A stretch of DNA of 64,000 nt from Agathobaculum sp. NTUH-O15-33 (GCF_033193315.1 NZ_CP136187.1:3417501-3481500); one strand, 5' to 3'. Shown: positions 25,215 through 35,460, numbered from the stretch's first letter. The notes: generated from the letters alone by a model not told the origin. Numbers and translations are program-made.

Positions 25215-25799
25215 ATGCTGTTTACCATCGCAGAGCCAAAGGCGGACATAGACGCCGCCGCGTTGGAACGGATGCTGGCGGCTATCGCGCTTGGGGACGG
25301 GTCGGCCTTTGAAGCGTTTTACCGGGCGACCGAGCGCACGGTATACACCTTTGCCCTTTCACTTACCCGCAACGCGCCCGATGCGCAGGACGCCATGATG
25401 GAGACCTACCTTGCCGTGCGTACCGGCGCCGGACGGTATCTGCCTATGGGCAAGCCGCTCGCATGGATTTTTACCATTACCAAAAACGCGGTGCGGATGC
25501 AGCAACGCAAGCTAAGCCGCGAAACGCCGCAGGACGAACTGCCCGAGACCGGCCCGCCCTGCGCCGCCGATGAAACGGACAGCCTCGCCCTGCGCGAAGC
25601 GCTTACGATCTTAGCCGAGGACGAGCGCGAGATCGTTCTGCTGCACGCGGTATCCGGACTGCGCCACCGCGAGATCGCGGACGCGCTGGCCCTGCCGCTT
25701 TCCACGGTTTTATCCAAATACAGCCGCGCGATGCGCAAGCTGCGCCGGCATCTGACCGCGCTCGACGAGGAGGTGGGCAACCATGCGGAAGTGGAATAA
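25215..25799 (+). CDS. ECF-type RNA polymerase sigma factor
   Basis: 194 residues. The sigma-2 region (about 28-95) has FEAFYRATERTVYTFALSLTRN and the helix PLAWIFTITKNAV. Sigma-4 (about 125-180) has EREIVLLHAVSGLRHREIADALALPLSTVLSKYSRA-type helix-turn-helix; parts of this are only partly conserved, as in sigma-70 subgroups that pair with membrane anti-sigma factors. Shine-Dalgarno AAGGGGGAACGG. It overlaps the anti-sigma gene by 17 bp, a typical coupling of a sigma factor to its inhibitor. Its regulon is unknown. Confidence 0.9.
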   Translation: MLFTIAEPKADIDAAALERMLAAIALGDGSAFEAFYRATERTVYTFALSLTRNAPDAQDAMMETYLAVRTGAGRYLPMGKPLAWIFTITKNAVRMQQRKLSRETPQDELPETGPPCAADETDSLALREALTILAEDEREIVLLHAVSGLRHREIADALALPLSTVLSKYSRAMRKLRRHLTALDEEVGNHAEVE

Positions 25800-26757
25800 C
25801 CGCGAGATTGAACAAAGCCTATCCCGCGCGGCCTTGAGCGGCAAGACCGACGTATACGGCCGGTTGGCGAATGCGCCCGCCACGCGGCAGTCGCAAGCCC
25901 TCGCCCTGATCCCGGACAGCGCTCCCGTCCCACGCCGCCGCGCCCCCGTTCGCGCTTTGGCGGCTTGCGCCTGCCTTTTTATTTTGTGCGGGGTGGGGCT
26001 GTGGAGCTGGTTTGGCACGGCGGCTTCCATCACCATCGAAATCAATCCCAGCTTTTTGCTGACCGCGAACCGCTTCGGCCGCGTGCTCTCCATTGCGCCG
26101 CAAAACGAAGAGGCGGAAGCTGTACTGGATGGACTTACGCTCCGCTACGCCAAGCTGGACGACGCGCTCGCCGCCCTGTCGAATTCGCTGCTCCGGCACG
26201 ATTACCTGACCCCGACTTCTACCGTGCGCGTCACCGTGACCGGGCCGAGCGAAGCGCGGGCGGAGCAGCTTGCGCAACGCGTAACGCAGGATATTCGCGC
26301 CCTTCAGCCACAGGCTAAGCCGGAGGAAAAGGCCGAAGAAAAGCCCGAAGCGCCCCCCGAAAGCGCGCCCGCCCCGGCCGCGCCAAACCAAGCGGCGACC
26401 GCGCCCAGCGCCGCGCCGTCCACAGCGCCGGCCCCCAAGCCCTCGGGCGCCGGCGCAAGCCCCACCCCGCCGCGCGGCGATCATTTCGACGATGACGAAC
26501 GCGACGATGATGACGAGGACGACGAGGATGATGACCGCGAAGACGAGGATCTCAGCGACGAGCGGGACCAGAACGACGTGCCCGCTTTGCAGCCGACACC
26601 CGCGCCTCCCGTCGGACAGCCCGACGATTCCCAAAACGATGAGTGTGACGAAGAAGACTTCGACCGCGAAGACGACGGGGACGATGATGATCGCGACGAT
26701 GACGGCGACGACGAGCATGACGATGATATCGATGATGAAGATGACGACGATGATTGA
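25783..26757 (+). CDS. Membrane anti-sigma factor, RsgI-like, with hyperacidic tail
   Basis: 324 residues. An N-terminal cytoplasmic segment (1-56) presumably binds the sigma factor; one membrane helix spans about 57-77. The extracytoplasmic part opens with ITIEINPSF (Asn88-Pro89), followed by NRFGRVLSIAPQN. This is the signature of the RsgI extracytoplasmic domain, where self-cleavage at Asn-Pro is reported for some members. A Pro/Ala/Glu linker (175-230) leads to a tail (232-324) made almost entirely of Asp and Glu, interrupted by a Pro-rich stretch near 268-280. No carbohydrate-binding module is present. The tail could bind cations or cell-wall cations; that is inference. Confidence 0.8.
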   Translation: MRKWNNREIEQSLSRAALSGKTDVYGRLANAPATRQSQALALIPDSAPVPRRRAPVRALAACACLFILCGVGLWSWFGTAASITIEINPSFLLTANRFGRVLSIAPQNEEAEAVLDGLTLRYAKLDDALAALSNSLLRHDYLTPTSTVRVTVTGPSEARAEQLAQRVTQDIRALQPQAKPEEKAEEKPEAPPESAPAPAAPNQAATAPSAAPSTAPAPKPSGAGASPTPPRGDHFDDDERDDDDEDDEDDDREDEDLSDERDQNDVPALQPTPAPPVGQPDDSQNDECDEEDFDREDDGDDDDRDDDGDDEHDDDIDDEDDDDD

Positions 26758-26767
26758 GCCCATTTCC

Positions 26768-26799
26768 AACGGCCCGTGGAGCAGCTTCCACGGGCCGTT
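26768..26799 (+). terminator. Terminator of the sigma/anti-sigma operon
   Basis: A 13-bp stem (AACGGCCCGTGGA with complement at 26787-26799) is followed by CCTTTTCGTTTTTC. Confidence 0.85.
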
Positions 26800-26861
26800 C
26801 CTTTTCGTTTTTCTATAATTAGCTTCCGCTAACCATTTTTCTTTTCATTTTTGCAAAAACG

Positions 26862-26870
26862 TGGTATACT
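26862..26870 (+). promoter_or_regulatory. Extended -10 promoter of the CobW-type genes
   Basis: TGGTATACT is an extended -10 box about 30 nt upstream of the ATG at 26902. No good -35 box lies at the usual distance. The palindrome-like TTTGCAAAAAC just upstream might be an operator, but no metal-regulator site was recognised. Confidence 0.45.
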
Positions 26871-26901
26871 AGAGAAAAATACATTAAAGAGGCGACTATC
26901 C

Positions 26902-28014
26902 ATGACCAAAATCGACATTATTTCTGGCTTTCTGGGCGCCGGTAAGACGACGCTGATCAAGCGGCTGCTGCCGGAGGCGCTATCGGGCGAGCAGGTCGTG
27001 CTGATTGAAAACGAGTTCGGCGAGATCGGCATAGACGGCGGCTTCCTCAAGGAATCCGGCATTGTGGTAAATGAAATGAACGCGGGCTGCATCTGCTGCT
27101 CGCTCGTGGGCGATTTCAGCAAGGCGCTTGCCGATGTGCAAGCCACCTACCACCCGGACCGCATTTTGATCGAGCCTTCGGGCGTCGGCAAGCTGTCGGA
27201 CGTGATCCATGCCGTGCAAAACGCTCACATCGATGTGACGCTCAATTCCTTCGTCACCGTGGTGGACGCGCTAAAGGCCAAGATGTACCTGAAAAACTTT
27301 GGCGAGTTCTTTGAAAATCAGGTGGCGCACGCGGGCGCGATTCTTCTTTCCCGCACGGCGGAATGCCCGGCGAAGCGGCTGGAAGAGACCGTGGCCCTGC
27401 TGCGCGGCCTGAACGCGAACGCGCGCATCGTCACCACCCCGTGGAAGGAGCTTTCGGGCGCGCAGCTGCTTGAAGTGATGGAAGGCAGCCGCGACCTGAC
27501 GAGCGAGGTGCTCGCCGAGCTAGCGCATGAACACCATCACGACCATGACCACGAGCATCATCATGAACACGACCATGAGCACGAGTGCGGCCACGACCAC
27601 GAGCATGAACATCACCACGAGCACGGTCCGGACTGCACCTGCGGCTGCCATGACCATGACCACGAACATGCGCACGAGCACGACCACCACGAGCATGGCG
27701 CGGCGTGCGGCTGTGGCCACCACCATGACCACGACGCGGACGAGGTGTTCACCTCTTGGGGCACAGAAACGCCGCACGCCTACACCGAGGGCGACCTGAA
27801 CCACGCGCTGATCGGTCTGGGCGATCCCTCGCTCGGCACGGTGCTGCGCGCCAAGGGCATCGTACCCGCATCGGACGGCGGCGAGTGGATCCACTTTGAC
27901 TATGTGCCCGGCGCGCCCGACATCCGCCGCGGTCCGGCGGACTATACCGGCCGCCTTTGCGTGATCGGCGCAGAACTCGATCAGGAGCGCATTTCGGCCC
28001 TGTTCGGCCTGTAA
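26902..28014 (+). CDS. COG0523/CobW GTPase with long His-rich metal-binding region
   Basis: A 370-residue G3E-family GTPase, a class of metal chaperones (zinc, cobalt or nickel). Walker A GFLGAGKTT is at about 8-16. The CxCC metal site (CICC) is near residue 66. The switch and base-recognition regions follow. Residues about 209-290 are a low-complexity His/Asp/Glu/Cys stretch with dozens of His. The C-terminal CobW-C domain (about 295-370) completes the protein. ATG 26902 has AAAGAGG before it. A closely following partner gene suggests a two-gene metal-handling unit. Confidence 0.93.
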   Translation: MTKIDIISGFLGAGKTTLIKRLLPEALSGEQVVLIENEFGEIGIDGGFLKESGIVVNEMNAGCICCSLVGDFSKALADVQATYHPDRILIEPSGVGKLSDVIHAVQNAHIDVTLNSFVTVVDALKAKMYLKNFGEFFENQVAHAGAILLSRTAECPAKRLEETVALLRGLNANARIVTTPWKELSGAQLLEVMEGSRDLTSEVLAELAHEHHHDHDHEHHHEHDHEHECGHDHEHEHHHEHGPDCTCGCHDHDHEHAHEHDHHEHGAACGCGHHHDHDADEVFTSWGTETPHAYTEGDLNHALIGLGDPSLGTVLRAKGIVPASDGGEWIHFDYVPGAPDIRRGPADYTGRLCVIGAELDQERISALFGL

Positions 28015-28029
28015 GAAGGAGGATGCAGC

Positions 28030-28980
28030 ATGATGCCACAGCGCATTCCGGTGTATGTGTTCACCGGTTTTTTGGAGAGCGGCAAGACCCGCTTTATCCG
28101 TGATATCCTGTCCGACCCGGACTTTACCGCCGGTGAAAAAACGCTTTATTTACAGTGTGAAGAGGGCGTAGAAGAGCTTTCAGAAGACGAACTGATGGAT
28201 TACAACACCATCGCCGTGCCGGTCGATTCCCAAAAGGAATTAGAACCCGCGCCGCTCAAGCAGCTCGACCGCCTACACCAGCCCGAACGCGTGCTGGTCG
28301 AACTGAACGGCCTTTGGAACATCGACTCCGTTGTCGATCACTTCCCCGCCCGGTGGGAACTGTACCAGATCGTCACCGTGGTGGACGCGACCACCTTTGA
28401 ACTATACTCAAACAATTTGGGTCCCATGATGTTCGAGCATATTACGACGGCGGATCTGGTCGTCTTCAACCGCTGCACGGACGAATTGAAGGACATGCTC
28501 TACCAAAAGAACATCCGCGCCATGAACCCCCGCGCCACCATCTTTTTGGACGGGGCGGACGGCACGACCGAGGATTACAACCAAAACCTGCCCCTGCCCT
28601 TTGATATCGAAGCCGATGTGATCGACATTGCCGATACCGATTACGGCCTGTGGTATGTGGACGCGATGGGCTCCCCCGGAAAGTACGACGGTAAGACCGT
28701 TCGCTTTACCGGCATGGTCTATGTCGGCGGCGAGGTGCCGCCCGGCTCGTTTATCCCGGGCCGGTTCGGCATGGTCTGCTGCGCGGACGATATCAGCTTT
28801 TTGGGCTTCCTTTGCCGGTATGACGGCTCCGACAAGCTGACCACGCGTTCGTGGGTCACGGTCACCGCGTCGATCACGGTCGAAGCCCTGCCCCAGTACC
28901 GCGGCGAAGGCCCAGTGCTGCACGCAACCCGCGTAACGCCCGCCGAAAAGCCCGAGGAAGAGCTCGTTTATTTTAATTAA
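28030..28980 (+). CDS. CobW-type GTPase fused to a YcgQ/TIGR03943-like domain
   Basis: 316 residues. The N-terminal half is a shortened G3E GTPase fold with Walker A GFLESGKT (13-20) and the later NRCTDEL region, but the CxCC metal motif is reduced to a single Cys (QCEEGVEE). The C-terminal third (about 200-316; GKTVRFTGMVYVGGE, then GRFGMVCCADDISFLGFLC) looks like the OB-type domain of YcgQ/TIGR03943 proteins, which in Bacillus are encoded beside the zinc chaperone gene yciC (zagA). One chain therefore seems to join two functions usually on separate proteins. AAGGAGGATGCAGC precedes the ATG, 15 bp after the upstream stop. Confidence 0.78.
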   Translation: MMPQRIPVYVFTGFLESGKTRFIRDILSDPDFTAGEKTLYLQCEEGVEELSEDELMDYNTIAVPVDSQKELEPAPLKQLDRLHQPERVLVELNGLWNIDSVVDHFPARWELYQIVTVVDATTFELYSNNLGPMMFEHITTADLVVFNRCTDELKDMLYQKNIRAMNPRATIFLDGADGTTEDYNQNLPLPFDIEADVIDIADTDYGLWYVDAMGSPGKYDGKTVRFTGMVYVGGEVPPGSFIPGRFGMVCCADDISFLGFLCRYDGSDKLTTRSWVTVTASITVEALPQYRGEGPVLHATRVTPAEKPEEELVYFN

Positions 28981-28990
28981 ACCCTCAAAA

Positions 28991-29021
28991 AGAGCGCCGC
29001 AGACCAAATCTGCGGCGCTCT
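28991..29021. terminator. Bidirectional terminator
   Basis: A 13-bp stem (AGAGCGCCGCAGA with complement) is followed by TTTTTTT on the plus strand and by TTTTTGAG on the minus strand, between two convergent genes. Confidence 0.9.
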
Positions 29022-29036
29022 TTTTTTGGGGGCGGC

Positions 29037-30872
29037 TCACCTGCCCCGGTAATAATCCGTATCCAATATCGCGTCGCCCACATGGGCAAGGCGGCGGGCA
29101 TAAGCGTTCATTTGCGCGATTTCTTCCTCCGTCATGCCATGGTTCCACTCCACCGCGCCGTTTTTTACATAAGCCTTGTCCGTCATCCACGTGCCGTCCG
29201 GAAAGACGGCCCATCCCGGGTACGCGGAATCAAAGGCGTCGCGCCCCGGCGTGCGCGGCTCCGGCAGGCCGTACAGGTTCGCGAGGGTCGGCAAAATATC
29301 GATGGTTTGCAGCGTTTTGGAAACCGTCGTGGGCGTACAGCCGGGATACCAGAAAAAGCACGGCGTGCGCTCTAAAAGCGCGCCGCCCGCCTGCGCGGAG
29401 TAGGTTTCCAGCACGGCCCGGTCGGTCAGGCCATAAGCGTAATGATCGTCATAGACGAAAAACACCGTGTTTTCAAGCAAACCGTCCTCGGTCAGCCGTT
29501 CAAGCAGGCGCTCGAACAGCTCGTCGGTCAGACGCGCCTTGGCAAATAGACCGCTTATCTCATAGGGGCGCGCGGGGTCCAGATACTCGGGATAGCGTTC
29601 CAGCGCGTAGGTAGTCAGCGCGTCGCGCTCGTCATAGCCAAGATGTCCGCTATAGGTGATGATAAAATCAAAAAACGGCTGGCTTTCGATCATTTTCTCG
29701 TATAGCTCGTCGCAGTCCGCGAGGAAACGGTCGGTGCCCGCCTCGGTCTCGTTCGCCGCGTAATCAAGGGCGGAGTGGTAGCCCTCATACCCAAAGGCGC
29801 GGTGCATCGCGCCCCGGTTGTAAAACTTGGCTTCGCTCTTATGAAACGAATTTGCCGCATAGCCCGCCTGCCGCAGCAGATGCGCCAGCGTATCCGGAAA
29901 CGCGCTGCGGCTGAGCGAATAGGCCACGTTGCCGTTGGCATAGGGATACAGCCCGGTCTGCGCGGCGAACTCCGTGTTGAAGGTATAACCGTTGGCATAC
30001 TGCGGGGTATAAAAATTCGTAAAATTCACGCCCTCGCGCATCAAACGCGCCATTGTGGGCGTGTTTTCTTCGTTCAGCACAAAATCATCGATGCTTTCGA
30101 GCTGCACCATGATCAGATTCTTACCGCGCAGCAGACCGGTCATCTCGTTATCCTGACGGGCGGGCCGCTCCGCCAAAAACGCTTCAATCTCCGCCAGCGC
30201 CGCTTCCTCGTCCGCGTCCGGCGCAAGGGATAAAAACGCGTCCCGCGCGACGAACTGATACGGCCCGGTCAGCGCCATATCGTAGCTGGACGAAGCAAAC
30301 TTTCGGTATTCGTATCCGCTCGACTGCCAAGCGTCCCAATCCAACGTTTCGGGCACGGACGCGTAGCAGCGCGGAGCCGCAAACTGTGTCAGAGCAAAAA
30401 ACAACGCCAACCCGTCGCATACGCGGCGGCGCGGCAGCGCGCCGCCCGCCGGCAGCCGCCAAACGCCAAACGCGCCCCATACTATAAGCAGCAGCACGAA
30501 AAACGCAAACCGCAGATCGAGCAACTGGCGCACGTAGCCCAGAAAACCAAGCCCCTCGCCCGCGAACAGAAAATCGCTCAAAAATAAAAACCGGTCGAAA
30601 ATGCGCCACACACCATACTGCACGACCGCATACACCGCCCACAGCGCGTAACAAACGCCGTATGCGATACGCCCCGCCCGCCTTGGCAGCGCAAGGCACA
30701 GCGCGGCAAACAGCGCGCCGAAGCCGAGCGAAAACAGATTCGGCGCTGCGGCATAAAGCGCGTAATAGCCCGCGCTGCCCGCCATGGCGCGCAGCGTCAG
30801 GTCGAGCAGCCAAAACGGCAAAACCGCCGTGAAAACGCCGAGCCACGCCCGTTTCTGTTCGGTTTTGTCCAT
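29037..30872 (-). CDS. LTA synthase-family membrane sulfatase-fold protein
   Basis: 611 residues: five or so N-terminal membrane helices (about 10-180) and an extracellular alkaline-phosphatase-fold domain (about 240-590). Key LtaS-like residues are visible: the metal-binding Glu in MVQLESIDD, the Thr nucleophile position in GYTFNTEF, and the Asp/His pair in YDDHYAYG. LtaS polymerises glycerol phosphate into lipoteichoic acid; relatives transfer other phosphoglycerol groups, so the exact product is uncertain. It is 80 bp downstream of a VanZ-like gene on the same strand. Confidence 0.88.
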   Translation of the reverse strand: MDKTEQKRAWLGVFTAVLPFWLLDLTLRAMAGSAGYYALYAAAPNLFSLGFGALFAALCLALPRRAGRIAYGVCYALWAVYAVVQYGVWRIFDRFLFLSDFLFAGEGLGFLGYVRQLLDLRFAFFVLLLIVWGAFGVWRLPAGGALPRRRVCDGLALFFALTQFAAPRCYASVPETLDWDAWQSSGYEYRKFASSSYDMALTGPYQFVARDAFLSLAPDADEEAALAEIEAFLAERPARQDNEMTGLLRGKNLIMVQLESIDDFVLNEENTPTMARLMREGVNFTNFYTPQYANGYTFNTEFAAQTGLYPYANGNVAYSLSRSAFPDTLAHLLRQAGYAANSFHKSEAKFYNRGAMHRAFGYEGYHSALDYAANETEAGTDRFLADCDELYEKMIESQPFFDFIITYSGHLGYDERDALTTYALERYPEYLDPARPYEISGLFAKARLTDELFERLLERLTEDGLLENTVFFVYDDHYAYGLTDRAVLETYSAQAGGALLERTPCFFWYPGCTPTTVSKTLQTIDILPTLANLYGLPEPRTPGRDAFDSAYPGWAVFPDGTWMTDKAYVKNGAVEWNHGMTEEEIAQMNAYARRLAHVGDAILDTDYYRGR

Positions 30873-30952
30873 ACGACCGCCCCCCGTCTTCCAACAGACA
30901 GTATAAAGCAGATTTTACGGGGACGCAACGAAAATTTTACACAGGCGCGCCC

Positions 30953-31579
30953 TTAAAAGCCGTACAGCAGCCCGGCGATGCCCATTTCATTGTACAAAAG
31001 AAAATTGCCCAAAAACAGCGCGGCGATATAAAGCTCGGGCGCGCCCTTGCCCGCCGGCGTGCGCTTGACGTCGCGGCGCAGCAGCAGGCCCGCGAGCACC
31101 CGGAACGCCAGATAGCCCAGCACCGCGCCGAGTGTATTCATGAGCAGGTCGTCCACATCCGAGCTGCGCGGGTTCAAAAGCTGGCTCAGCTCGATCAGCA
31201 GAGAGACAGAAAGGCCGGACAGCGCCACGCGGCCAAGGCTTCGCATACACGGCCAGATCACGGGCAGCAAAAAACCCAGCGGCAGAAACAGCACCACGTT
31301 CAGCACATAGCCGACAAGGCTGATATCGTGCGAAAAGGGCAGCCAGTTGATGTTCGCGCGCTCCAGCTCCAGCCCGTGCCGCAGCAGATCGTACAGCGTG
31401 CCCGAACCGGTCAAATAAAAGACGGCGCAAAAATACGCGGCGAGCAACAACACCAGCGGCAGCCGCCCTGCGGCAGCGCCGCTCTCATGCTTACCGCGCC
31501 CGCGCAGCAGCGCGTAAACCACAACGCACGGTAGAAGCACCGCCGCGAACTGATAGGCCAATATGATATAAGTTTCCAT
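30953..31579 (-). CDS. VanZ-like membrane protein
   Basis: 208 residues with five or six hydrophobic helices. The VanZ signature is clear: INWLPF, then LFLPLGFLLP, ELSQLL and DVDDLLMNTLGAVLGY. VanZ gives low-level teicoplanin resistance in Enterococcus by an unknown mechanism; most family members are of unknown function and probably affect the envelope. It lies directly upstream of the LTA synthase-like gene, consistent with a cell-surface role. Confidence 0.85.
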   Translation of the reverse strand: METYIILAYQFAAVLLPCVVVYALLRGRGKHESGAAAGRLPLVLLLAAYFCAVFYLTGSGTLYDLLRHGLELERANINWLPFSHDISLVGYVLNVVLFLPLGFLLPVIWPCMRSLGRVALSGLSVSLLIELSQLLNPRSSDVDDLLMNTLGAVLGYLAFRVLAGLLLRRDVKRTPAGKGAPELYIAALFLGNFLLYNEMGIAGLLYGF

Positions 31580-31716
31580 TTTTCACTTCCTCCATAGACA
31601 CTTAGGATACCACGGTTTTCTTGCCAAAACCGGCGGGAAATTCTTAAGAAATGATAAAGGACGCATTTTGTCTTACTGATAAGAGCCGCGAGCGCATCAT
31701 TTGGTTCATTGATACA

Positions 31717-31815
31717 CTGTGAAAAATCACAGAAAAAGTGAAATATGATCAAACCGCCCGCCCCGTCCCCAAAGGCCGCAAACCCATTGCGGCCCCTTCC
31801 AAAACCTGATATGCT
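31717..31815 (+). promoter_or_regulatory. Control region of the alpha-glucoside PTS genes
   Basis: A perfect 16-bp palindrome, CTGTGA-AAAA-TCACAG (31717-31732), lies upstream of a promoter-like pair TTGCGG (31787-31792) and TATGCT (31810-31815) with 17-bp spacing. The palindrome is a candidate operator for one of the two RpiR regulators or a general regulator. The rest of the 300-bp gap after the VanZ gene is AT-rich and empty. Confidence 0.45.
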
Positions 31816-31877
31816 GAATGCAACAAGAAAGCCGGCTGGTAAAGAGACGTAAGAGAAAGGGTGACGATTTCAAGGTT

Positions 31878-33476
31878 ATGATGCAAAAAATTCAAAAGTT
31901 CGGCGGCGCAATGTTCACACCCGTCCTGCTGTTCGCGTTTGCGGGCATCGTGGTCGGCGTGGGCACGCTGTTCACCACCGAAGCGATCATGGGCGATCTG
32001 GCCCGGCCCGAAAGCATGTTCTACCAATGCTGGAACGTTATTTTGCAAGGCGGCTGGACCGTGTTCAACCAACTGCCGCTGCTGTTCGCGGTGGCCCTGC
32101 CGATCGGCATGGCAAAAAAGCAAAACGCCCGCTGCTGTATGGAAGCGCTCGTTTTGTACCTAACCTTCCATTACTTCCTGAGCACGATGCTTTCCCAGTG
32201 GGGCGGCGCGTTCGGCGTTGACTTTTCAGCCGAGGTGGGCGGCACCAGCGGCCTTGCGATGATCGCCAACATCAAGACGCTCGACATGGGTATGCTGGGC
32301 GCGCTGGCGGTATCCGGCCTCGTCATTTGGCTGCACAACCGGTTTTACGAAACCGAGCTGCCCGACTGGCTGGGCTCGTTCAACGGTTCGACCTTTGTTT
32401 TCATGGTAGGTTTTTTCGTGATGATCCCGGCGGCGCTGCTCTCCGCCCTCATCTGGCCCAAAATTCAACTTGGCATGCTGGCCTTTCAGGGGTTTGTCAC
32501 ACACGCCGGCGCGGCGGGCGTTTGGGTGTTCATCTTTCTGGAGCGCATGCTCATCCCCTTCGGCCTGCATCACATCCTGTACTCCCCCTTCTATTACGAC
32601 AACGCGGTCGTACCCGGCGGCCTGTACTCCTACTGGGCGACCAAGCTGCCCGAGCTGGCCGCTTCGACCGCGCCGCTCAAATCGCTCGTACCCGAAGCGG
32701 GCTTCACGGCGACCGGCTTTTCCAAAATCTTCGGCTGCCCGGGCATCGCGCTGGCGTTCTACTCCACCGCGCGGCCTGAAAAGAAAAAGCAGGTCATGGC
32801 TCTGCTCATTCCGATCACGCTCACCGCGATTCTGTGCGGCGTGACCGAGCCGATCGAGTTCACGTTCCTATTCGTCGCGCCGCCGCTATTCGTCGTGCAC
32901 GCGCTGCTGGCCGCGACCCTGTCAACCGTCATGTATCTGGCGGGCATTGTCGGCATCCACTCGGGCGGCGCGATCGAGATGGCTTCCCTTAACTGGATCC
33001 CGCTCGGCGCGAACCACGGCTGGCAGTATCTGGTGATGCTCGGCATCGGTCTGGTGTTTACCGTGATATGGTTCCTCGTCTTTAAATTCCTGATACAGAA
33101 ATTTGACTTTAAAACGCCCGGCCGCGAGATCGACACCGGAGACGTCAAGTTCTACTCGAAAAAGGAGTACCGCGAACGGCAGGCGGAGGGCAAGACCGAA
33201 GACCAACCCGCACAGCAGGCCGCCGGAGGCGACAGCTTAGCCGCCCGCATTCTCGAAGGACTTGGCGGCGCGGATAATATCGAAGAGCTGACCAACTGCG
33301 CGACCCGGCTGCGCGTCAACGTAAAGGACGCGACCAAGGTACAGCCGGACGGATACTTTAAGTCCATCGGCACGCACGGCGCGATGGTAAAGGGCAAGAG
33401 CGTGCAGGTCATCGTGGGCCTGTCGGTCGCCAAGGTGCGCGCCAATGTGGAAGACCTGATGTTAGTCAAAACCTAA
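31878..33476 (+). CDS. PTS alpha-glucoside transporter subunit IICB
   Basis: Imports and phosphorylates alpha-glucosides at the expense of PEP. 532 residues: an EIIC domain with about ten membrane helices (GGAMFTPVLLFAFAG, ERMLIPFGLHHILYSPFYY, CGVTEPIEFTFLF) and a C-terminal EIIB domain (about 445-532) with the phospho-accepting Cys474 in ELTNCATRLRV. No EIIA is fused or nearby. I chose the ATG at 31878 (the ATG at 31881 is also possible) because it begins the typical first helix; the upstream frame is not membrane-like. The next genes encode a small membrane protein and the matching GH4 hydrolase. Confidence 0.88.
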   Translation: MMQKIQKFGGAMFTPVLLFAFAGIVVGVGTLFTTEAIMGDLARPESMFYQCWNVILQGGWTVFNQLPLLFAVALPIGMAKKQNARCCMEALVLYLTFHYFLSTMLSQWGGAFGVDFSAEVGGTSGLAMIANIKTLDMGMLGALAVSGLVIWLHNRFYETELPDWLGSFNGSTFVFMVGFFVMIPAALLSALIWPKIQLGMLAFQGFVTHAGAAGVWVFIFLERMLIPFGLHHILYSPFYYDNAVVPGGLYSYWATKLPELAASTAPLKSLVPEAGFTATGFSKIFGCPGIALAFYSTARPEKKKQVMALLIPITLTAILCGVTEPIEFTFLFVAPPLFVVHALLAATLSTVMYLAGIVGIHSGGAIEMASLNWIPLGANHGWQYLVMLGIGLVFTVIWFLVFKFLIQKFDFKTPGREIDTGDVKFYSKKEYRERQAEGKTEDQPAQQAAGGDSLAARILEGLGGADNIEELTNCATRLRVNVKDATKVQPDGYFKSIGTHGAMVKGKSVQVIVGLSVAKVRANVEDLMLVKT

Positions 33477-33499
33477 CGAGAAAAAAGGAGATGCCATTG

Positions 33500-34006
33500 A
33501 TGATGGATCTGCAGCTTACCGCTCCGCTGAAAGACGCGAAGCTGAACCGGTACTTTAACATTTTAAAGCTGGCGCTGGTTTTGATGCCCTTCCTCTGCCT
33601 CGGCTACCTGACGATCGGCGCGGGCGGCGCGAGCCTGACCGCGGACGGCGTGCTTGCGGGAAACCCGGCGATGGCGGTCTCCTTCCTCTCCGCGATGATA
33701 CAGCCCTACGCGGCGTGGCTCGTCATTCTCGCCGAGCGCCGCCTCGCGGACGGCCGCACGGCGTGGGCGCTGGTGAATCTCACCCTGCTGCTGATTGCCG
33801 AACTGATGCTGATGAGCACGGTCGGCGTGATCGGTCTGGGTCTGATCGTATGGAAGACCGGCAGAGTCTACGCGCTGCGTCCCGCCGCCGCGTTCCGCCA
33901 GTGCGATAAGCGGCAGTTTGTACGCGAGGCGGGCGGCAGCGTACTGGTCATCCTGCTTGCCGGGCTGTGCCTGTTCGCCATGTGCCGGCTGGGGCTGGCG
34001 TTTTAA
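33500..34006 (+). CDS. Hypothetical four-helix membrane protein
   Basis: 168 residues with hydrophobic segments at about 22-45, 60-78, 90-112 and 145-165, and a cytoplasmic basic stretch before the last helix. No family recognised. The ATG at 33500 is 9 nt from AAAGGAG; the ATG at 33491 abuts the Shine-Dalgarno and is unlikely. It lies between the PTS gene (23 bp upstream) and the GH4 gene (50 bp downstream), so it is probably part of the alpha-glucoside operon. A helper role is only inference. Confidence 0.7.
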   Translation: MMDLQLTAPLKDAKLNRYFNILKLALVLMPFLCLGYLTIGAGGASLTADGVLAGNPAMAVSFLSAMIQPYAAWLVILAERRLADGRTAWALVNLTLLLIAELMLMSTVGVIGLGLIVWKTGRVYALRPAAAFRQCDKRQFVREAGGSVLVILLAGLCLFAMCRLGLAF

Positions 34007-34041
34007 GAGCCTTAACCCTTTTGTCAAACCAACCACTTTAA

Positions 34042-35391
<1,350 letters not shown>

Positions 35392-35432
35392 AGCCCACTC
35401 CTTTTCATTCATCATAAGGTTCCCATCGCGAG

Positions 35433-35460
35433 CAAAAGACCGACGAAAGTCGGTCTTTTG
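35433..35460 (+). terminator. Terminator of the alpha-glucoside operon
   Basis: An 11-bp stem CAAAAGACCGA with its complement at 35450-35460 and a 6-nt loop; the T run is within the stem's 3' arm. Confidence 0.7.

Noticed and set aside
25819..26769. Minus-strand frame opposite the anti-sigma gene
   Set aside because: Its Val/Ile-rich translation is the mirror of the Asp/Glu-rich codons of the true gene, not an independent protein.
27520..27894. Minus-strand Val/Met-rich frame opposite the His-rich CobW region
   Set aside because: It is generated by His codons read in antisense and has no start signal.
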